64,000 nucleotides of DNA from JAWKXU01 sp964468045 (GTDB taxonomy: Bacteria > Pseudomonadota > Alphaproteobacteria > Sphingomonadales > Sphingomonadaceae). Below, one piece after another: positions 16,696 through 25,136 of the stretch. The translations under genes and the position numbers were made by a program. Each line of letters starts with the position of its first letter. The first letter of the stretch is position 1. The notes beneath the pieces were generated by a model that worked only from the letters and a program-made list of their open reading frames with translations, was not told the origin of the DNA and ran no database searches. The DNA is taken from contig CAYXTO010000012.1 in NCBI GenBank assembly GCA_964468045.1, forward strand, positions 29,038 through 93,037. Direction: 5' to 3'.

Positions 16696-17952
16696 ATGCG
16701 GGCGTTGTTATTTGCCGTGGCGCTGTTCCTGCTGGGCATAACTCCGGCTGCGGCGCAAACGCCCGAGCAGCTTGCCAGGGCCGCGCTCGAAGCCGCGCCG
16801 GTATGGGATGGCCACAACGATGTGCCGATCCAGTTGCGGGGCCGGTATCGCAACATGATCGGGGGCTTCGATTTCGAGGATACGACAGACACGGGCAAGG
16901 ATGCTCCCGCTGGCCGGGTGATGCATACCGATCTCAAGCGCCTGCGCGAGGGCCATGTCGGCATGCAATTCTGGTCGGTTTTCGTATCGACCGAGCTGAA
17001 GGGAGCGGATGCGGTTCAGGCGGTGATCGAGCAGATCGATGTCACCCGGCGCCTGCTGGCGCGTTATCCCCGGGAGATGCAGTTCGCGCGCAATTCCACG
17101 GAGGTCGAGCAGGCCGTCAAAAAGGGGCGCATCGCCTCGCTGCTGGGCATGGAAGGCGGCCATTCGATCGGCTCCAGCCTTGCCGTGCTGCGCCAGATGC
17201 ATGCGCTGGGCGTCCGCTACATGACGCTGACCCATTCGAGCAACACGCCATGGGCCGACAGCGCCACGGACAAGCCCGAACATGACGGGCTGACCGATTT
17301 CGGCCGGGACGTGGTGCGCGAGATGAACCGCATCGGGATGCTGGTCGATCTCAGCCATGTCAGCGAGGCAACGATGCTCGATGCGCTGGAAGTCGCGCGT
17401 GCGCCCGTAATCTTCAGCCATTCGGGGGCACGGGCGGTGAACGGCCATGCCCGCAATGTGCCGGACAGCGTCCTGCGGAAGCTGAAGGATAATGGCGGGA
17501 TCGTGATGGCAGTCGCCTTGCCGAGCTATGTGAGCGAAGCGGCGCGGAACTGGCTCGCCGATCGCGAGGCGGAAAGGAAGCGGCTGGAATCGCTGTGGCT
17601 GGGTCAGCCTCTCGAGGTCGAGACCCGCCTTGCCCAATGGGTCGTAACTCATCCCGAGCCCAAGGCAACGATTGCGCAGTTGGCCGATCATTTTGATCAT
17701 ATCCGCCAGGTGGCCGGGATCGACCATATCGGGGTGGGCGGCGATTATGACGGCATGGCGACCGGCCCGGAAGGGATGGAGGATGTCAGCGGATATCCGG
17801 CGCTGTTTGCGGAACTGGCGCGGCGCGGCTATACGAAGCCGGAGCTTGAAAGGATCGCGAGCCGCAACATGATGCGGGTGCTGAAGGCAGCGGAAGCCTA
17901 TGCCGCCGCCCATGCGGGCGAGCCGCCGATAGAAACTCCGGTGCCGGAGTGA
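16696..17952 (+). CDS. Membrane dipeptidase (peptidase M19, renal dipeptidase family), secreted
   Basis: 418 residues. A signal peptide (MRALLFAVALFLLGITPAAA) precedes a TIM-barrel amidohydrolase with the M19 metal ligands: DGHND (HxD) early, a Glu in LLGMEGGHSIG, His residues in VDLSHVSEATM and IFSHSGARA, and a late Asp in IGVGGDYDG. The family hydrolyses dipeptides including D-amino-acid forms in the periplasm. The length is normal. The frame is open far upstream, but the signal peptide defines this start. It is divergent from the DUF985 gene. Confidence 0.93.
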   Translation: MRALLFAVALFLLGITPAAAQTPEQLARAALEAAPVWDGHNDVPIQLRGRYRNMIGGFDFEDTTDTGKDAPAGRVMHTDLKRLREGHVGMQFWSVFVSTELKGADAVQAVIEQIDVTRRLLARYPREMQFARNSTEVEQAVKKGRIASLLGMEGGHSIGSSLAVLRQMHALGVRYMTLTHSSNTPWADSATDKPEHDGLTDFGRDVVREMNRIGMLVDLSHVSEATMLDALEVARAPVIFSHSGARAVNGHARNVPDSVLRKLKDNGGIVMAVALPSYVSEAARNWLADREAERKRLESLWLGQPLEVETRLAQWVVTHPEPKATIAQLADHFDHIRQVAGIDHIGVGGDYDGMATGPEGMEDVSGYPALFAELARRGYTKPELERIASRNMMRVLKAAEAYAAAHAGEPPIETPVPE

Positions 17953-17962
17953 TCTGGCCGGT

Positions 17963-18388
17963 TTACAGGCTCGCCAGGGTGGCCGGATCGCGCTGCCCGT
18001 CATAAAAGCTGTCCAGGGCTTCGGCGAAGCAGGGCTGGTCCGGCCCCACCGCTTCGAACAATGTCATCGAGCTGCGAAACTTCATCGCATCGATGGCGCC
18101 GAAAATGGCGGTAGCGGATTTCCGGTCACTCCAGTCCAGCACCGCCTGCGTCGATTGGAGCAGGCGAGGTCCCAGTATCCCGTGCTCCAGATAGCGCCGA
18201 GCCTCCAGGGTGCCGGAGATTGCGTAGAGGTAAGCCATGGGACTGTGCCCGAGGCCGCTGATCTGCGGAAAGACGAACCACATCCAATGGGTCTGCTTCT
18301 TGCCCGCGCGAAGCTCCGAAAGAGCGCAGGCATAGGTTCCGTCACGATCCTGCGCGGCGACGAACCGTTCGAGCCCGGGCGGTTCCAT
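17963..18388 (-). CDS. DUF1810 family protein
   Basis: 141 residues with the DUF1810 signature: LERFVAAQDRDGTYACALSE, GKKQTHWMWFVFPQISGLGH, YLEHGILGPRL and a C-terminal LDSFYDGQRDPATL. Calpastatin-like in some annotations, but no function is proven in bacteria. No signal peptide is present. It is convergent with the dipeptidase gene, ending 11 bases from its stop. Confidence 0.9.
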   Translation of the reverse strand: MEPPGLERFVAAQDRDGTYACALSELRAGKKQTHWMWFVFPQISGLGHSPMAYLYAISGTLEARRYLEHGILGPRLLQSTQAVLDWSDRKSATAIFGAIDAMKFRSSMTLFEAVGPDQPCFAEALDSFYDGQRDPATLASL

Positions 18389-18469
18389 GGATCAGTTCTT
18401 GCGCTCCGGCAGCTTCTCGCGCGGCGGAAGGTGCAGGCACGGCTAGCCGCCGGCATGCACCCATCCGGA

Positions 18470-18622
18470 TCAGAAGCTGAGAGCGCCGGTTATCCAGATG
18501 ATGGATAGCAACGCGATTGCGAGAAAGGTGCTGATGATCAGCACCCAGCGGACGATATGAGGGGTCGAGCCGCCCCGGGCTTCGTCCGTTTCTACGTGAA
18601 TTTCCCCGCCCCGGTTTTCCAT
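18470..18622 (-). CDS. Small single-helix membrane protein
   Basis: 50 residues: a polar, acidic N-terminal part (MENRGGEIHVETDEARGG) and one membrane helix (VRWVLIISTFLAIALLSIIW). GGAGG seven bases before this ATG decides it over an in-frame ATG ten codons upstream. No family is recognised. A near-match to the EcfG promoter (GGAAC-N16-CGTA) lies 48 bases upstream on the same strand, at the distance seen for other stress genes in the window. Confidence 0.75.
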   Translation of the reverse strand: MENRGGEIHVETDEARGGSTPHIVRWVLIISTFLAIALLSIIWITGALSF

Positions 18623-18669
18623 GATTGATCCTCCATAGTTCCCATCGGTCACTTGGACCCTGAGGAAAC

Positions 18670-18694
18670 TACGTTCGACCGGAGCGAATGTTCC
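18670..18694 (-). promoter_or_regulatory. Candidate sigma-EcfG promoter, one mismatch
   Basis: On the minus strand GGAAC (18694-18690), 16 bases, CGTA (18673-18670). It differs from the consensus only in the last base of CGTT. It lies in the gap after dapD and before the 50-residue membrane protein. Confidence 0.4.
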
Positions 18695-18711
18695 TGTTGT
18701 GGTTGGTGCGA

Positions 18712-19551
18712 TCAGTCTCGCAGAAGGTCGTTGATGCCGGTTTTGGCCCTGGTCTGGGCATCGACGGTCTTGACGATGACGGCGCAGTAAAGCGAGGGGC
18801 CGGGCGTGCCATCAGGCAAGGGTTTGCCCGGAAGGGAACCGGGCACGACCACCGCGTAGGGCGGAACCTTGCCGATGTGGATCTGGCCTGTGGCGCGATC
18901 GACGATCTTGGTGGAAGCGCCGATGAATACGCCCATCGAAAGCACCGCGCCTTCGCCGACCACCACCCCTTCCGCCACTTCCGAACGGGCGCCGATGAAT
19001 GCCCCGTCTTCGATGATCACGGGGCCTGCCTGCAGTGGCTCCAGCACGCCGCCGATGCCCGCGCCCCCGGAAATATGCACATTCTTGCCGATCTGCGCGC
19101 AGCTTCCGACCGTGGCCCAGGTATCGACCATCGCGCCATCGCCGACATAGGCGCCGATGTTGACGAAGCTGGGCATCAGCACCACGCCCTTGCCGATATA
19201 GCTGCCGCGGCGGGCCGCGGCGCCGGGAACAACGCGAAAGCCGGCTTCGCGGAAGCGTGCCTCGTCCCAGCCTGCGAATTTGGAGGGAACCTTGTCGAAG
19301 GCCGGGGCGCCGGCGGCGCCGTTGGGCACGGGAACGTTGTCATTGAGGCGGAAGGACAGCAGCACCGCCTTCTTGAGCCACTGATTGACCTTCCATCCGC
19401 CATGGCCATCCGGCTCCGCCACGCGGGCCGCGCCGCTTTCGAGCAGGGCGAGGGCCGCTTCCACCTTTTCGCGCACGTCCTGGCTGGCGGGGGTCACTGC
19501 GTCGCGGGCTTCCCAGGCGGCTTCGATGGCGCTTTCGAGTTCGGCGGACAT
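18712..19551 (-). CDS. dapD: 2,3,4,5-tetrahydropyridine-2,6-dicarboxylate N-succinyltransferase
   Basis: 279-residue cytoplasmic enzyme of the lysine and diaminopimelate pathway, transferring succinyl from succinyl-CoA. A helical N-terminal domain is followed by the left-handed parallel beta-helix with hexapeptide repeats (GSYIGKGVVLMPSFVNIGAY, VVVGEGAVLSMGVFIGAST). The catalytic region DGAMVDTWATVGSCAQIG and the C-terminal PSLYCAVIVK are present. The length matches the family. The start was chosen at MSAELESAI, with GGGAG upstream. Other dap genes are not in the window. Confidence 0.97.
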   Translation of the reverse strand: MSAELESAIEAAWEARDAVTPASQDVREKVEAALALLESGAARVAEPDGHGGWKVNQWLKKAVLLSFRLNDNVPVPNGAAGAPAFDKVPSKFAGWDEARFREAGFRVVPGAAARRGSYIGKGVVLMPSFVNIGAYVGDGAMVDTWATVGSCAQIGKNVHISGGAGIGGVLEPLQAGPVIIEDGAFIGARSEVAEGVVVGEGAVLSMGVFIGASTKIVDRATGQIHIGKVPPYAVVVPGSLPGKPLPDGTPGPSLYCAVIVKTVDAQTRAKTGINDLLRD

Positions 19552-19700
19552 GGTAAGGCAACTCCCTGCAGGATGGTATGGCAATGGGCCGTGCGCCTAA
19601 TCGCTTGTGGCGGGGGGGGCAAGTGTCCGTGTCGGTCCGGGCTTGCAGCGAAGGGGCTCGGGAGTAAGAAGTTCAAAACCGATCGGAAGTGGAGAGCGGC

Positions 19701-20504
19701 ATGGATCTGGAAGGACTTTTCGGGCTGAGCGGACGAATCGCGCTGGTCACGGGAGGATCGAGGGGCATCGGCCGGATGGTGGTGGAAGGCTTGCTCGCCG
19801 CCGGATGCTCCCGGGTCTATATCTGCGCGCGCAAGCAGGAGCAGCTGGATGCCGCCGCGGCGGAACTGGGCGAGCGGGTGGTGCCTCTGGTGGCCGATAT
19901 TGGCAAGATCGAGGGTATCGATGCGCTGGCCGCCGAGCTCTGGCGCCGGGAAGAGCGGCTCGACATCCTGGTGAACAATGCCGGGGCCGCCTGGGGCGCT
20001 CCGTTCGACGCCTTTCCGGAAGCTGGGTGGGACAAGGTGGTCACCCTGAACATGAAGGCGCCGTTCTTCCTCACCCAGAAGCTGCACGGTCTGCTGCGGA
20101 ATGCGGCGGATTCCGCCAGGCCGGCCAAGGTCATCAATATCGCATCGATTGACGGATTGCGGGTCAATCCCTGGGAAACATACTCCTACCAGGCCTCCAA
20201 GGCCGGTCTTATCCACCTGACCCGGCGCATGGCCGCGCGCCTGATCGCGGATAACATCGTCGTCAGCGGAATTGCCCCGGGTGCCTTCCCTAGCGAGATG
20301 AACCGCGCCGCGCGGGATGCGCCGGAGGTGGCCGCGCAGGCGATCCCGGCGAGGCGCACCGGCACCGCGGAGGATATGGCGGCCGGGGCGGTCTATCTCG
20401 CGAGCCGGGCAGGGGATTATGTGGTGGGTACGACGCTGGTGATCGACGGCGGCATGGTGGATGCGCAGGCATCGGCCAGCTTCGGGAATGCGGGCGGCGC
20501 CTGA
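19701..20504 (+). CDS. Short-chain dehydrogenase/reductase
   Basis: 267-residue classical SDR. The cofactor motif is TGGSRGIG (about residues 18-25), followed by NNAG, the catalytic Ser in IASIDG, and YxxxK in YSYQASKAG; the C-terminus is the normal GTTLVIDGG. The arginine after TGGS favours NADP. The substrate is unknown. GGAGAG four bases before this ATG sets the start; a GTG four codons earlier is possible. It is convergent with gmk and stands alone. Confidence 0.9.
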   Translation: MDLEGLFGLSGRIALVTGGSRGIGRMVVEGLLAAGCSRVYICARKQEQLDAAAAELGERVVPLVADIGKIEGIDALAAELWRREERLDILVNNAGAAWGAPFDAFPEAGWDKVVTLNMKAPFFLTQKLHGLLRNAADSARPAKVINIASIDGLRVNPWETYSYQASKAGLIHLTRRMAARLIADNIVVSGIAPGAFPSEMNRAARDAPEVAAQAIPARRTGTAEDMAAGAVYLASRAGDYVVGTTLVIDGGMVDAQASASFGNAGGA

Positions 20505-20530
20505 ACCGCGCCCTCGGCCGGCAGGGCAGG

Positions 20531-21172
20531 CTATCCGCCCGTCATCAATTCCCGGACGAAATCGACCAGGCCCGTCTGCCGCGCGCGGCGCATTCGTTCC
20601 GCGTGCAATATGGTGCGCACCTTCGCGAAGCAGGCATCGATATCGTCGTTCACCACGACATAGTCGTAGCCGTCCCAATGGCTGATCTCGGAGCGCGCGC
20701 GCGACATGCGGCCCGCAATCACTTCCGCGCTGTCCGTCCCCCGCGCCGAGAGACGCCGTTCCAGTTCGCCGATCCCGGGCGGCAGCAGGAAAACCCTGAC
20801 GACATCCGCTTCCGCCCGCTGGTAAAGCTGCTGGGTGCCCTGCCAGTCGATGTCGAACAGGAAATCCTGTCCTTCCTTCAGGCCGGCCTTGATCTGGGCC
20901 TTGGGCGTTCCGTAGAAATTGCCGAACACTTCCGCCCATTCCAGGAAGGCTTCTTCCGCCACCATGCTTTCAAAGGTAGGCCGGTCGACGAAGATATAGT
21001 CCTTCCCTTCGACCTCGCCCGGCCGCATCGGCCGGGTGGTGACGGAAACCGACATGCGCAAATCGCCGTCATCGGCCAGCAACTGGCGGGCAATGGTCGT
21101 CTTTCCCGCGCCGGAGGGCGAGGAGAGGATGAACATGAGCCCGCGGCGCTTGAGATTGTCGATGGTGGCCAT
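20531..21172 (-). CDS. gmk: Guanylate kinase
   Basis: 213 residues. ATP-dependent phosphorylation of GMP to GDP. The P-loop SSPSGAGKTT is near residue 17, followed by the GMP-binding stretch VSVTTRPMRPGEVEGKDYIF, then FLEWAEVFGNFYGTP and FLFDIDWQGTQQL. The C-terminal lid YDYVVVNDDIDACFAKV is typical. The frame is open upstream; this ATG is chosen because family proteins begin shortly before the first strand. No strong Shine-Dalgarno is seen. Other minus-strand genes (21255 and sspB) lie upstream. Confidence 0.97.
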   Translation of the reverse strand: MATIDNLKRRGLMFILSSPSGAGKTTIARQLLADDGDLRMSVSVTTRPMRPGEVEGKDYIFVDRPTFESMVAEEAFLEWAEVFGNFYGTPKAQIKAGLKEGQDFLFDIDWQGTQQLYQRAEADVVRVFLLPPGIGELERRLSARGTDSAEVIAGRMSRARSEISHWDGYDYVVVNDDIDACFAKVRTILHAERMRRARQTGLVDFVRELMTGG

Positions 21173-21254
21173 GCTGCGCTGTGGCGCAAGCCCATGCCGG
21201 AAATCAAGCTTTTCGGAACGGATGGTTGCCGACAGGTAATGCGAGCGGCGGAAG

Positions 21255-21650
21255 TCAGGCGTTATCGGCCATATCGTCCAGTGCCTTTTCGCCTTCCACC
21301 TTTGCCCGGGTCCTGCTTTTGCTGCGGTCGAGCAAGGTCTTGCCGAGCATTCCGGTTCCCACCAGCAGCGCGCCGGGGACGGAGCGCATGGCAAGCTTCA
21401 CGACGATGGTGTTGAATACCGTTTCCCCGAAAGTACGACCTTGCACGATTTCCCTTGCCTTCTTCCGCCCGTATCCCCGCAGCATCCGCCGTTCGATGCC
21501 GCGGCGAACGACAGCGGAAGCGCCGCGCAGCAGAATATCGGCGAGGATGAAATTCGTGCGGGGGTCGGGACTTGGGCCGGGAATGTTGGCTTCGTTCTTA
21601 GACAGCTTCTTGTAGCTCGGAGTTCGCTTCGATCCGCTCTTTCGTGCCAT
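21255..21650 (-). CDS. Conserved hypothetical protein, basic
   Basis: 131 residues, strongly basic N-terminus (MARKSGSKRTPSYKKLSKNE), then helical segments: TNFILADILLRGASAVVRRG, GRKKAREIVQGRTFGETVF, and a hydrophobic stretch around RSVPGALLVGTGMLGKTLLD. I do not recognise the family. GAGGGCGGA precedes the ATG and decides the start over upstream ones. It lies between sspB and gmk on the same strand, 40 bases after sspB, and may be co-transcribed with sspB. Confidence 0.75.
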   Translation of the reverse strand: MARKSGSKRTPSYKKLSKNEANIPGPSPDPRTNFILADILLRGASAVVRRGIERRMLRGYGRKKAREIVQGRTFGETVFNTIVVKLAMRSVPGALLVGTGMLGKTLLDRSKSRTRAKVEGEKALDDMADNA

Positions 21651-21690
21651 TCCGCCCTCGCGTCCGGCGGCCAGGCAAAAGCGCTGCCGC

Positions 21691-22194
21691 TTATTTCTTC
21701 CTGCCAAAATCAATGGTGACGACGTTCGAATCGCCATCGCTGCCATCAACGGGCGAATCCCCGTCCTGTTCCGTTGAATCATTTTCCGCATCGTCGTGCG
21801 GTTCGGGTTCCATGTCGTCCGTAGCCGCCTGGAACTGAAGGCCGAAATCCACGGCAGGATCCACGAAAGCTGTGATCGCGGCGAAGGGGATGACCAGCTT
21901 TGCCGGGACCTGATTGAAGCTCAGCCCCACGGAAAACCCGTCATCGTCGACGGACAGATCCCAGAACTTGTTCTGGAGGACGATCGTCATCTCATCCGGG
22001 AAGCGCTGCCGCAAATGGCTGGGGATGGAGACCCCGGGCGCGCCGGTCTTGAACGTGATGTAGAAGTGATGGTTGCCCGGCAGTGTCCCTCCGGTGCCTT
22101 CTATCTCGCCCAGCACGCGGCCTACCACGGCGCGCAGTGCTTCCTGGACGATTTCATCGTAAGGGATCAGGCTATCGGGCGTTTCGTCGCTCAT
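21691..22194 (-). CDS. sspB: SspB, ClpXP adaptor (alphaproteobacterial type)
   Basis: 167 residues. The SspB substrate-binding domain is clear: SLIPYDEIVQEALRAVVGRV, NHHFYITFKTGAPGVSIPSH, RFPDEMTIVLQNKFWDLSV and VPFAAITAFVDPAVDFGLQF. An acidic linker leads to the ClpX-binding tail NVVTIDFGRKK. The adaptor tethers ssrA-tagged and other substrates to ClpXP. The start was taken at MSDETPDSL, where the family begins; an upstream ATG 18 codons earlier is possible. It is divergent from hisB. Confidence 0.94.
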   Translation of the reverse strand: MSDETPDSLIPYDEIVQEALRAVVGRVLGEIEGTGGTLPGNHHFYITFKTGAPGVSIPSHLRQRFPDEMTIVLQNKFWDLSVDDDGFSVGLSFNQVPAKLVIPFAAITAFVDPAVDFGLQFQAATDDMEPEPHDDAENDSTEQDGDSPVDGSDGDSNVVTIDFGRKK

Positions 22195-22302
22195 GCTGTC
22201 AGAAGTGCCGCTGCCCATTGAGCCGGTCAAGGATAAAGCGAGTGGCATGATGCTTTCGCGGCGCGTATTGCGCTTATTGGCCACAGTCTTATAGGCGCAA
22301 GC

Positions 22303-22896
22303 ATGCGTACAGCCCGGATCGCCCGCAAAACCAGCGAAACCGACATATTCGTCGAGGTGAATCTCGACGGCAGCGGTTCCTACGACATTTCCACCGGCAT
22401 CGGCTTCCTCGATCACATGATCGAGCAATTCTCGCGCCATTCGCTGATCGACGTCACCCTGCGGGTCGCCGGGGATCTGCATGTGGACCAGCACCACACC
22501 ACGGAAGACAGCGCGATCGCCCTGGGCCAGGCCATTTCCCAGGCGCTGGGCGACAAGGCCGGGATCGGTCGCTACGGCAGCGTCTATTCGCCGATGGATG
22601 AAGCGCTGGCCCGCGTGGCGCTCGACATCTCCGGCCGCCCCTGGCTGGTCTGGAAGGCGAGCTTTACGCAGCCTCGGCTGGGCGAGATGGATACCGAACT
22701 GTTCGAGCACTGGTTCCAGTCGGTCGCGCAGGCGGTGGGCATCACCCTGCATATCGAGCTGCTTTACGGCCAGAACAATCACCACATCATCGAAGGCATC
22801 TTCAAGGGCTTTGCCCGGGCGATGCGTGCTGCTGTCGAGCTTGATCCGCGCAAGGGCGGGGCGGTGCCTTCCACAAAGGGGCAGCTCGGTGGCTGA
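22303..22896 (+). CDS. hisB: Imidazoleglycerol-phosphate dehydratase
   Basis: 197 residues, monofunctional dehydratase of histidine synthesis. Duplicated metal-binding motifs: DQHHTTEDSAI and QNNHHIIEGIFKGFARAM; the early block GIGFLDHMIEQFSRH is typical. It begins a his gene set in which each gene overlaps the next: the hisH start lies 8 bases before the hisB stop. No phosphatase domain is fused, unlike the enterobacterial HisB. Confidence 0.97.
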   Translation: MRTARIARKTSETDIFVEVNLDGSGSYDISTGIGFLDHMIEQFSRHSLIDVTLRVAGDLHVDQHHTTEDSAIALGQAISQALGDKAGIGRYGSVYSPMDEALARVALDISGRPWLVWKASFTQPRLGEMDTELFEHWFQSVAQAVGITLHIELLYGQNNHHIIEGIFKGFARAMRAAVELDPRKGGAVPSTKGQLGG

Positions 22897-23518
22897 AGTC
22901 GTCGCTCTCGTCGATTACGGCGCGGGCAATCTTCACTCGGTGCGCAATGCCCTGATCGCCGCCGGGGCGGAGACGGTGAATGTAACCGCCGATCCCGATG
23001 TGGTGCGTGCGGCGGACCGGATCATCCTGCCCGGAGTGGGGGCGTTCGGCGCTTGCGCGGCGGGTCTCGGCGCCATTGCCGGCCTGGTGGAGGCGATGAA
23101 GGAGCGGGTGCATATCGGCGGTGCGCCCTTCCTGGGCATCTGCGTGGGCATGCAATTGCTGGCCGATCGCGGGCTGGAACATGGGGTGACGCCCGGGCTC
23201 GGCTGGATCGCCGGCGAGGTCCGGGCGATCGAAGTGACCGATCCGGCGATCAAGGTCCCGCATATGGGCTGGAACGATGTCGTTCCCACCCCGCATGAGG
23301 ATGGCGCCGAGCTGATCGAGCCGGGCGAGGCCTATTTCCTGCATTCCTATCATTTCCAGCCTGCCGATGGGCGGCACATCGCCGCGATGACCGACCATGG
23401 CGGCGGACTGGTGGCCGCAGTGGCCCGCGACAATATTCTCGGGGTGCAGTTCCACCCGGAAAAGAGCCAGTCCTACGGGCTGGAACTGCTCTCCCGCTTC
23501 CTGGAGTGGAAACCGTGA
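22889..23518 (+). CDS. hisH: Imidazole glycerol phosphate synthase, glutaminase subunit
   Basis: 209 residues. Class I glutamine amidotransferase giving ammonia to HisF. The nucleophile Cys85 lies in FLGICVGMQLL; His and Glu of the triad are in VQFHPEKSQ. The GTG start overlaps the hisB end by 8 bases, so translation is coupled. It works as a dimer with HisF, encoded two genes on. Confidence 0.96.
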   Translation: MAEVVALVDYGAGNLHSVRNALIAAGAETVNVTADPDVVRAADRIILPGVGAFGACAAGLGAIAGLVEAMKERVHIGGAPFLGICVGMQLLADRGLEHGVTPGLGWIAGEVRAIEVTDPAIKVPHMGWNDVVPTPHEDGAELIEPGEAYFLHSYHFQPADGRHIAAMTDHGGGLVAAVARDNILGVQFHPEKSQSYGLELLSRFLEWKP

Positions 23519-24243
23519 TTGTATTTCCCGCCATCGATCTCAAGGGCGGCCAGGTCGTGCGGCTGGCCGAAGGCGATATGGCGCGCGCCACCGTCTATGG
23601 CGACGATCCCGCGGCGCAGGCCATGGCGTTTGCGGAAGCAGGCGCTGGTCATCTCCATGTGGTCGATCTCGACGGGGCATTTGCGGGCGAGGCGCGGAAC
23701 CGCGAAGCGGTCGAAGCGATCCTCGAAGCCTTTCCCGGCCATGTCCAGCTGGGCGGCGGCATCCGCAACCGCGAGGCGGTGGCAGGCTGGTTCGATCTGG
23801 GCGTCAGCCGGATCGTGATCGGCTCGGCAGCCTTGAAGGACCCCCAGTTCGTCAAGGACATGGCGCGCGAATGGGAAAACGGCATCGTCGTGGCCGTGGA
23901 CGCGCGCGATGGCATGGTCGCGACGGAAGGCTGGGCGGAAGTCTCGGATGTTCCGGTCCACGAGATGGCCCGTCGTTTCGAGGATGCCGGGGTGGCGAGC
24001 CTGTTGTTCACCGATATCGGGCGCGACGGGCTGCTCAAGGGCTGCAATATCGAGGCGACGGTCGATCTCGCGCGGCGCACCTCCCTTCCGGTCATCGCCA
24101 GCGGCGGGGTGAAGGGGCTGGACGATATCCGGCTGCTTTCGCTCCATGCGATGGACGGGATCGAAGGCGTGATTACCGGCCGCGCCCTGTATGACGGGCG
24201 GCTAGATCTGGCGGCGGCCCTGCAGATGGCGGCCAGGGCATGA
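23515..24243 (+). CDS. hisA: Phosphoribosylformimino-5-aminoimidazole carboxamide ribotide isomerase
   Basis: 242-residue TIM barrel. Phosphate-binding and catalytic features: IVFPAIDLKGGQVVRL at the start, with the first catalytic Asp, then HVVDLDGAF, GGGIRNREAV, and a late block GRDGLLKGCN with ASGGVKGLDDI. GTG at 23515 overlaps the hisH stop (GTGA) and has GGAG eight bases ahead; a GTG three codons earlier is less well placed. Confidence 0.95.
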   Translation: MIVFPAIDLKGGQVVRLAEGDMARATVYGDDPAAQAMAFAEAGAGHLHVVDLDGAFAGEARNREAVEAILEAFPGHVQLGGGIRNREAVAGWFDLGVSRIVIGSAALKDPQFVKDMAREWENGIVVAVDARDGMVATEGWAEVSDVPVHEMARRFEDAGVASLLFTDIGRDGLLKGCNIEATVDLARRTSLPVIASGGVKGLDDIRLLSLHAMDGIEGVITGRALYDGRLDLAAALQMAARA

Positions 24244-25016
24244 CCGTCCGCATTCGCGTCATCCCGTGCCTCGATGTGCGCGATGGCCGCGTGGTGAAGG
24301 GTGTCAACTTCGTCGATCTCAAGGATGCCGGCGATCCGGTCGAGCAGGCGCAGGCCTATGACGCGGCCGGGGCGGACGAGCTTTGCTTCCTGGATATTTC
24401 CGCCAGCCATGAAGGGCGGGGCACGCTGCTCGATGTGGTGCGGCGCACCGCCGAGGTCTGCTTCATGCCGCTCACCGTGGGAGGAGGGGTGCGTTCGGTG
24501 GAGGATGCGCGGGCGCTGCTGCTGGCCGGCGCGGACAAGGTTGCGGTCAATTCCGCCGCCGTCTCCCGGCCCGAGCTGGTTGCCGACATGGCGGAAAAGT
24601 TCGGGAGCCAGTGCGTCGTCGCCTCGGTCGATGCGCGTGCTTCGACAAGCTCGGCGGGAGCGGGGAAGCGGTGGGAAATCCATACCCATGGCGGCCGCCG
24701 CGCGACCGGGATCGATGCGGTGGCGCATGCGGTCAGGCTGGCGGAGCTGGGCGCGGGCGAATTGCTGGTCACGTCGATGGATGGCGATGGCACCCAGGCC
24801 GGTTACGACCTCGATCTGACCCGCGCGATCGCCGATCGGGTGAGCGTGCCGGTGGTGGCGAGCGGCGGCGTCGGCAATCTGCAGCATCTGGTGGAAGGTG
24901 TGACGAAGGGCCATGCCAGCGCGGTGCTGGCTGCATCCATCTTCCACTTCGGCACTTATACCATCGCCCAGGCGCATTCCGCCTTGCGCGAAGCGGGCCT
25001 GCCCGCGCGGGGCTGA
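24240..25016 (+). CDS. hisF: Imidazole glycerol phosphate synthase, cyclase subunit
   Basis: 258-residue TIM barrel closing the imidazole ring. Catalytic Asp12 (PCLDVRDGRVVKG) and Asp131 (VASVDAR) are present, as are MPLTVGGGVRSVED, TSMDGDGTQAGYD and ASGGVGNLQHL. It overlaps hisA by four bases (ATGA). Oddity: directly after Asp131 the frame reads through a half repeat (GCTTCGACAAGCTCGG) that replaces the normal loop sequence with ARASTSSAGAGKR. The loop is variable in the family, so activity is probably kept. Confidence 0.96.
   Translation: MTVRIRVIPCLDVRDGRVVKGVNFVDLKDAGDPVEQAQAYDAAGADELCFLDISASHEGRGTLLDVVRRTAEVCFMPLTVGGGVRSVEDARALLLAGADKVAVNSAAVSRPELVADMAEKFGSQCVVASVDARASTSSAGAGKRWEIHTHGGRRATGIDAVAHAVRLAELGAGELLVTSMDGDGTQAGYDLDLTRAIADRVSVPVVASGGVGNLQHLVEGVTKGHASAVLAASIFHFGTYTIAQAHSALREAGLPARG
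24639..24655 (+). repeat. REP-like half unit inside hisF
   Basis: GCTTCGACAAGCTCGGC matches the sphingomonad repeat core CTTCGACAAGCTCAG except near the 3' end. Only one arm is present. It encodes part of the loop following the catalytic Asp131. Confidence 0.6.
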
Positions 25017-25136
25017 TTCCGCCAAACCGTCGGGCTGCTTTACACGCTGCAGGGAAGGCCGATTCGATTAACCATCGAATCCGGCCCGTGCCGCCGGTTT
25101 GTGATTCGTGGCCCGATGGTTGCTTTAACCTTTTCG

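Noticed and set aside
19285..19305. CTTGTCGAAGG in dapD as a repeat unit
   Set aside because: It encodes conserved DapD sequence (AFDKVPSKF), so the match is chance.
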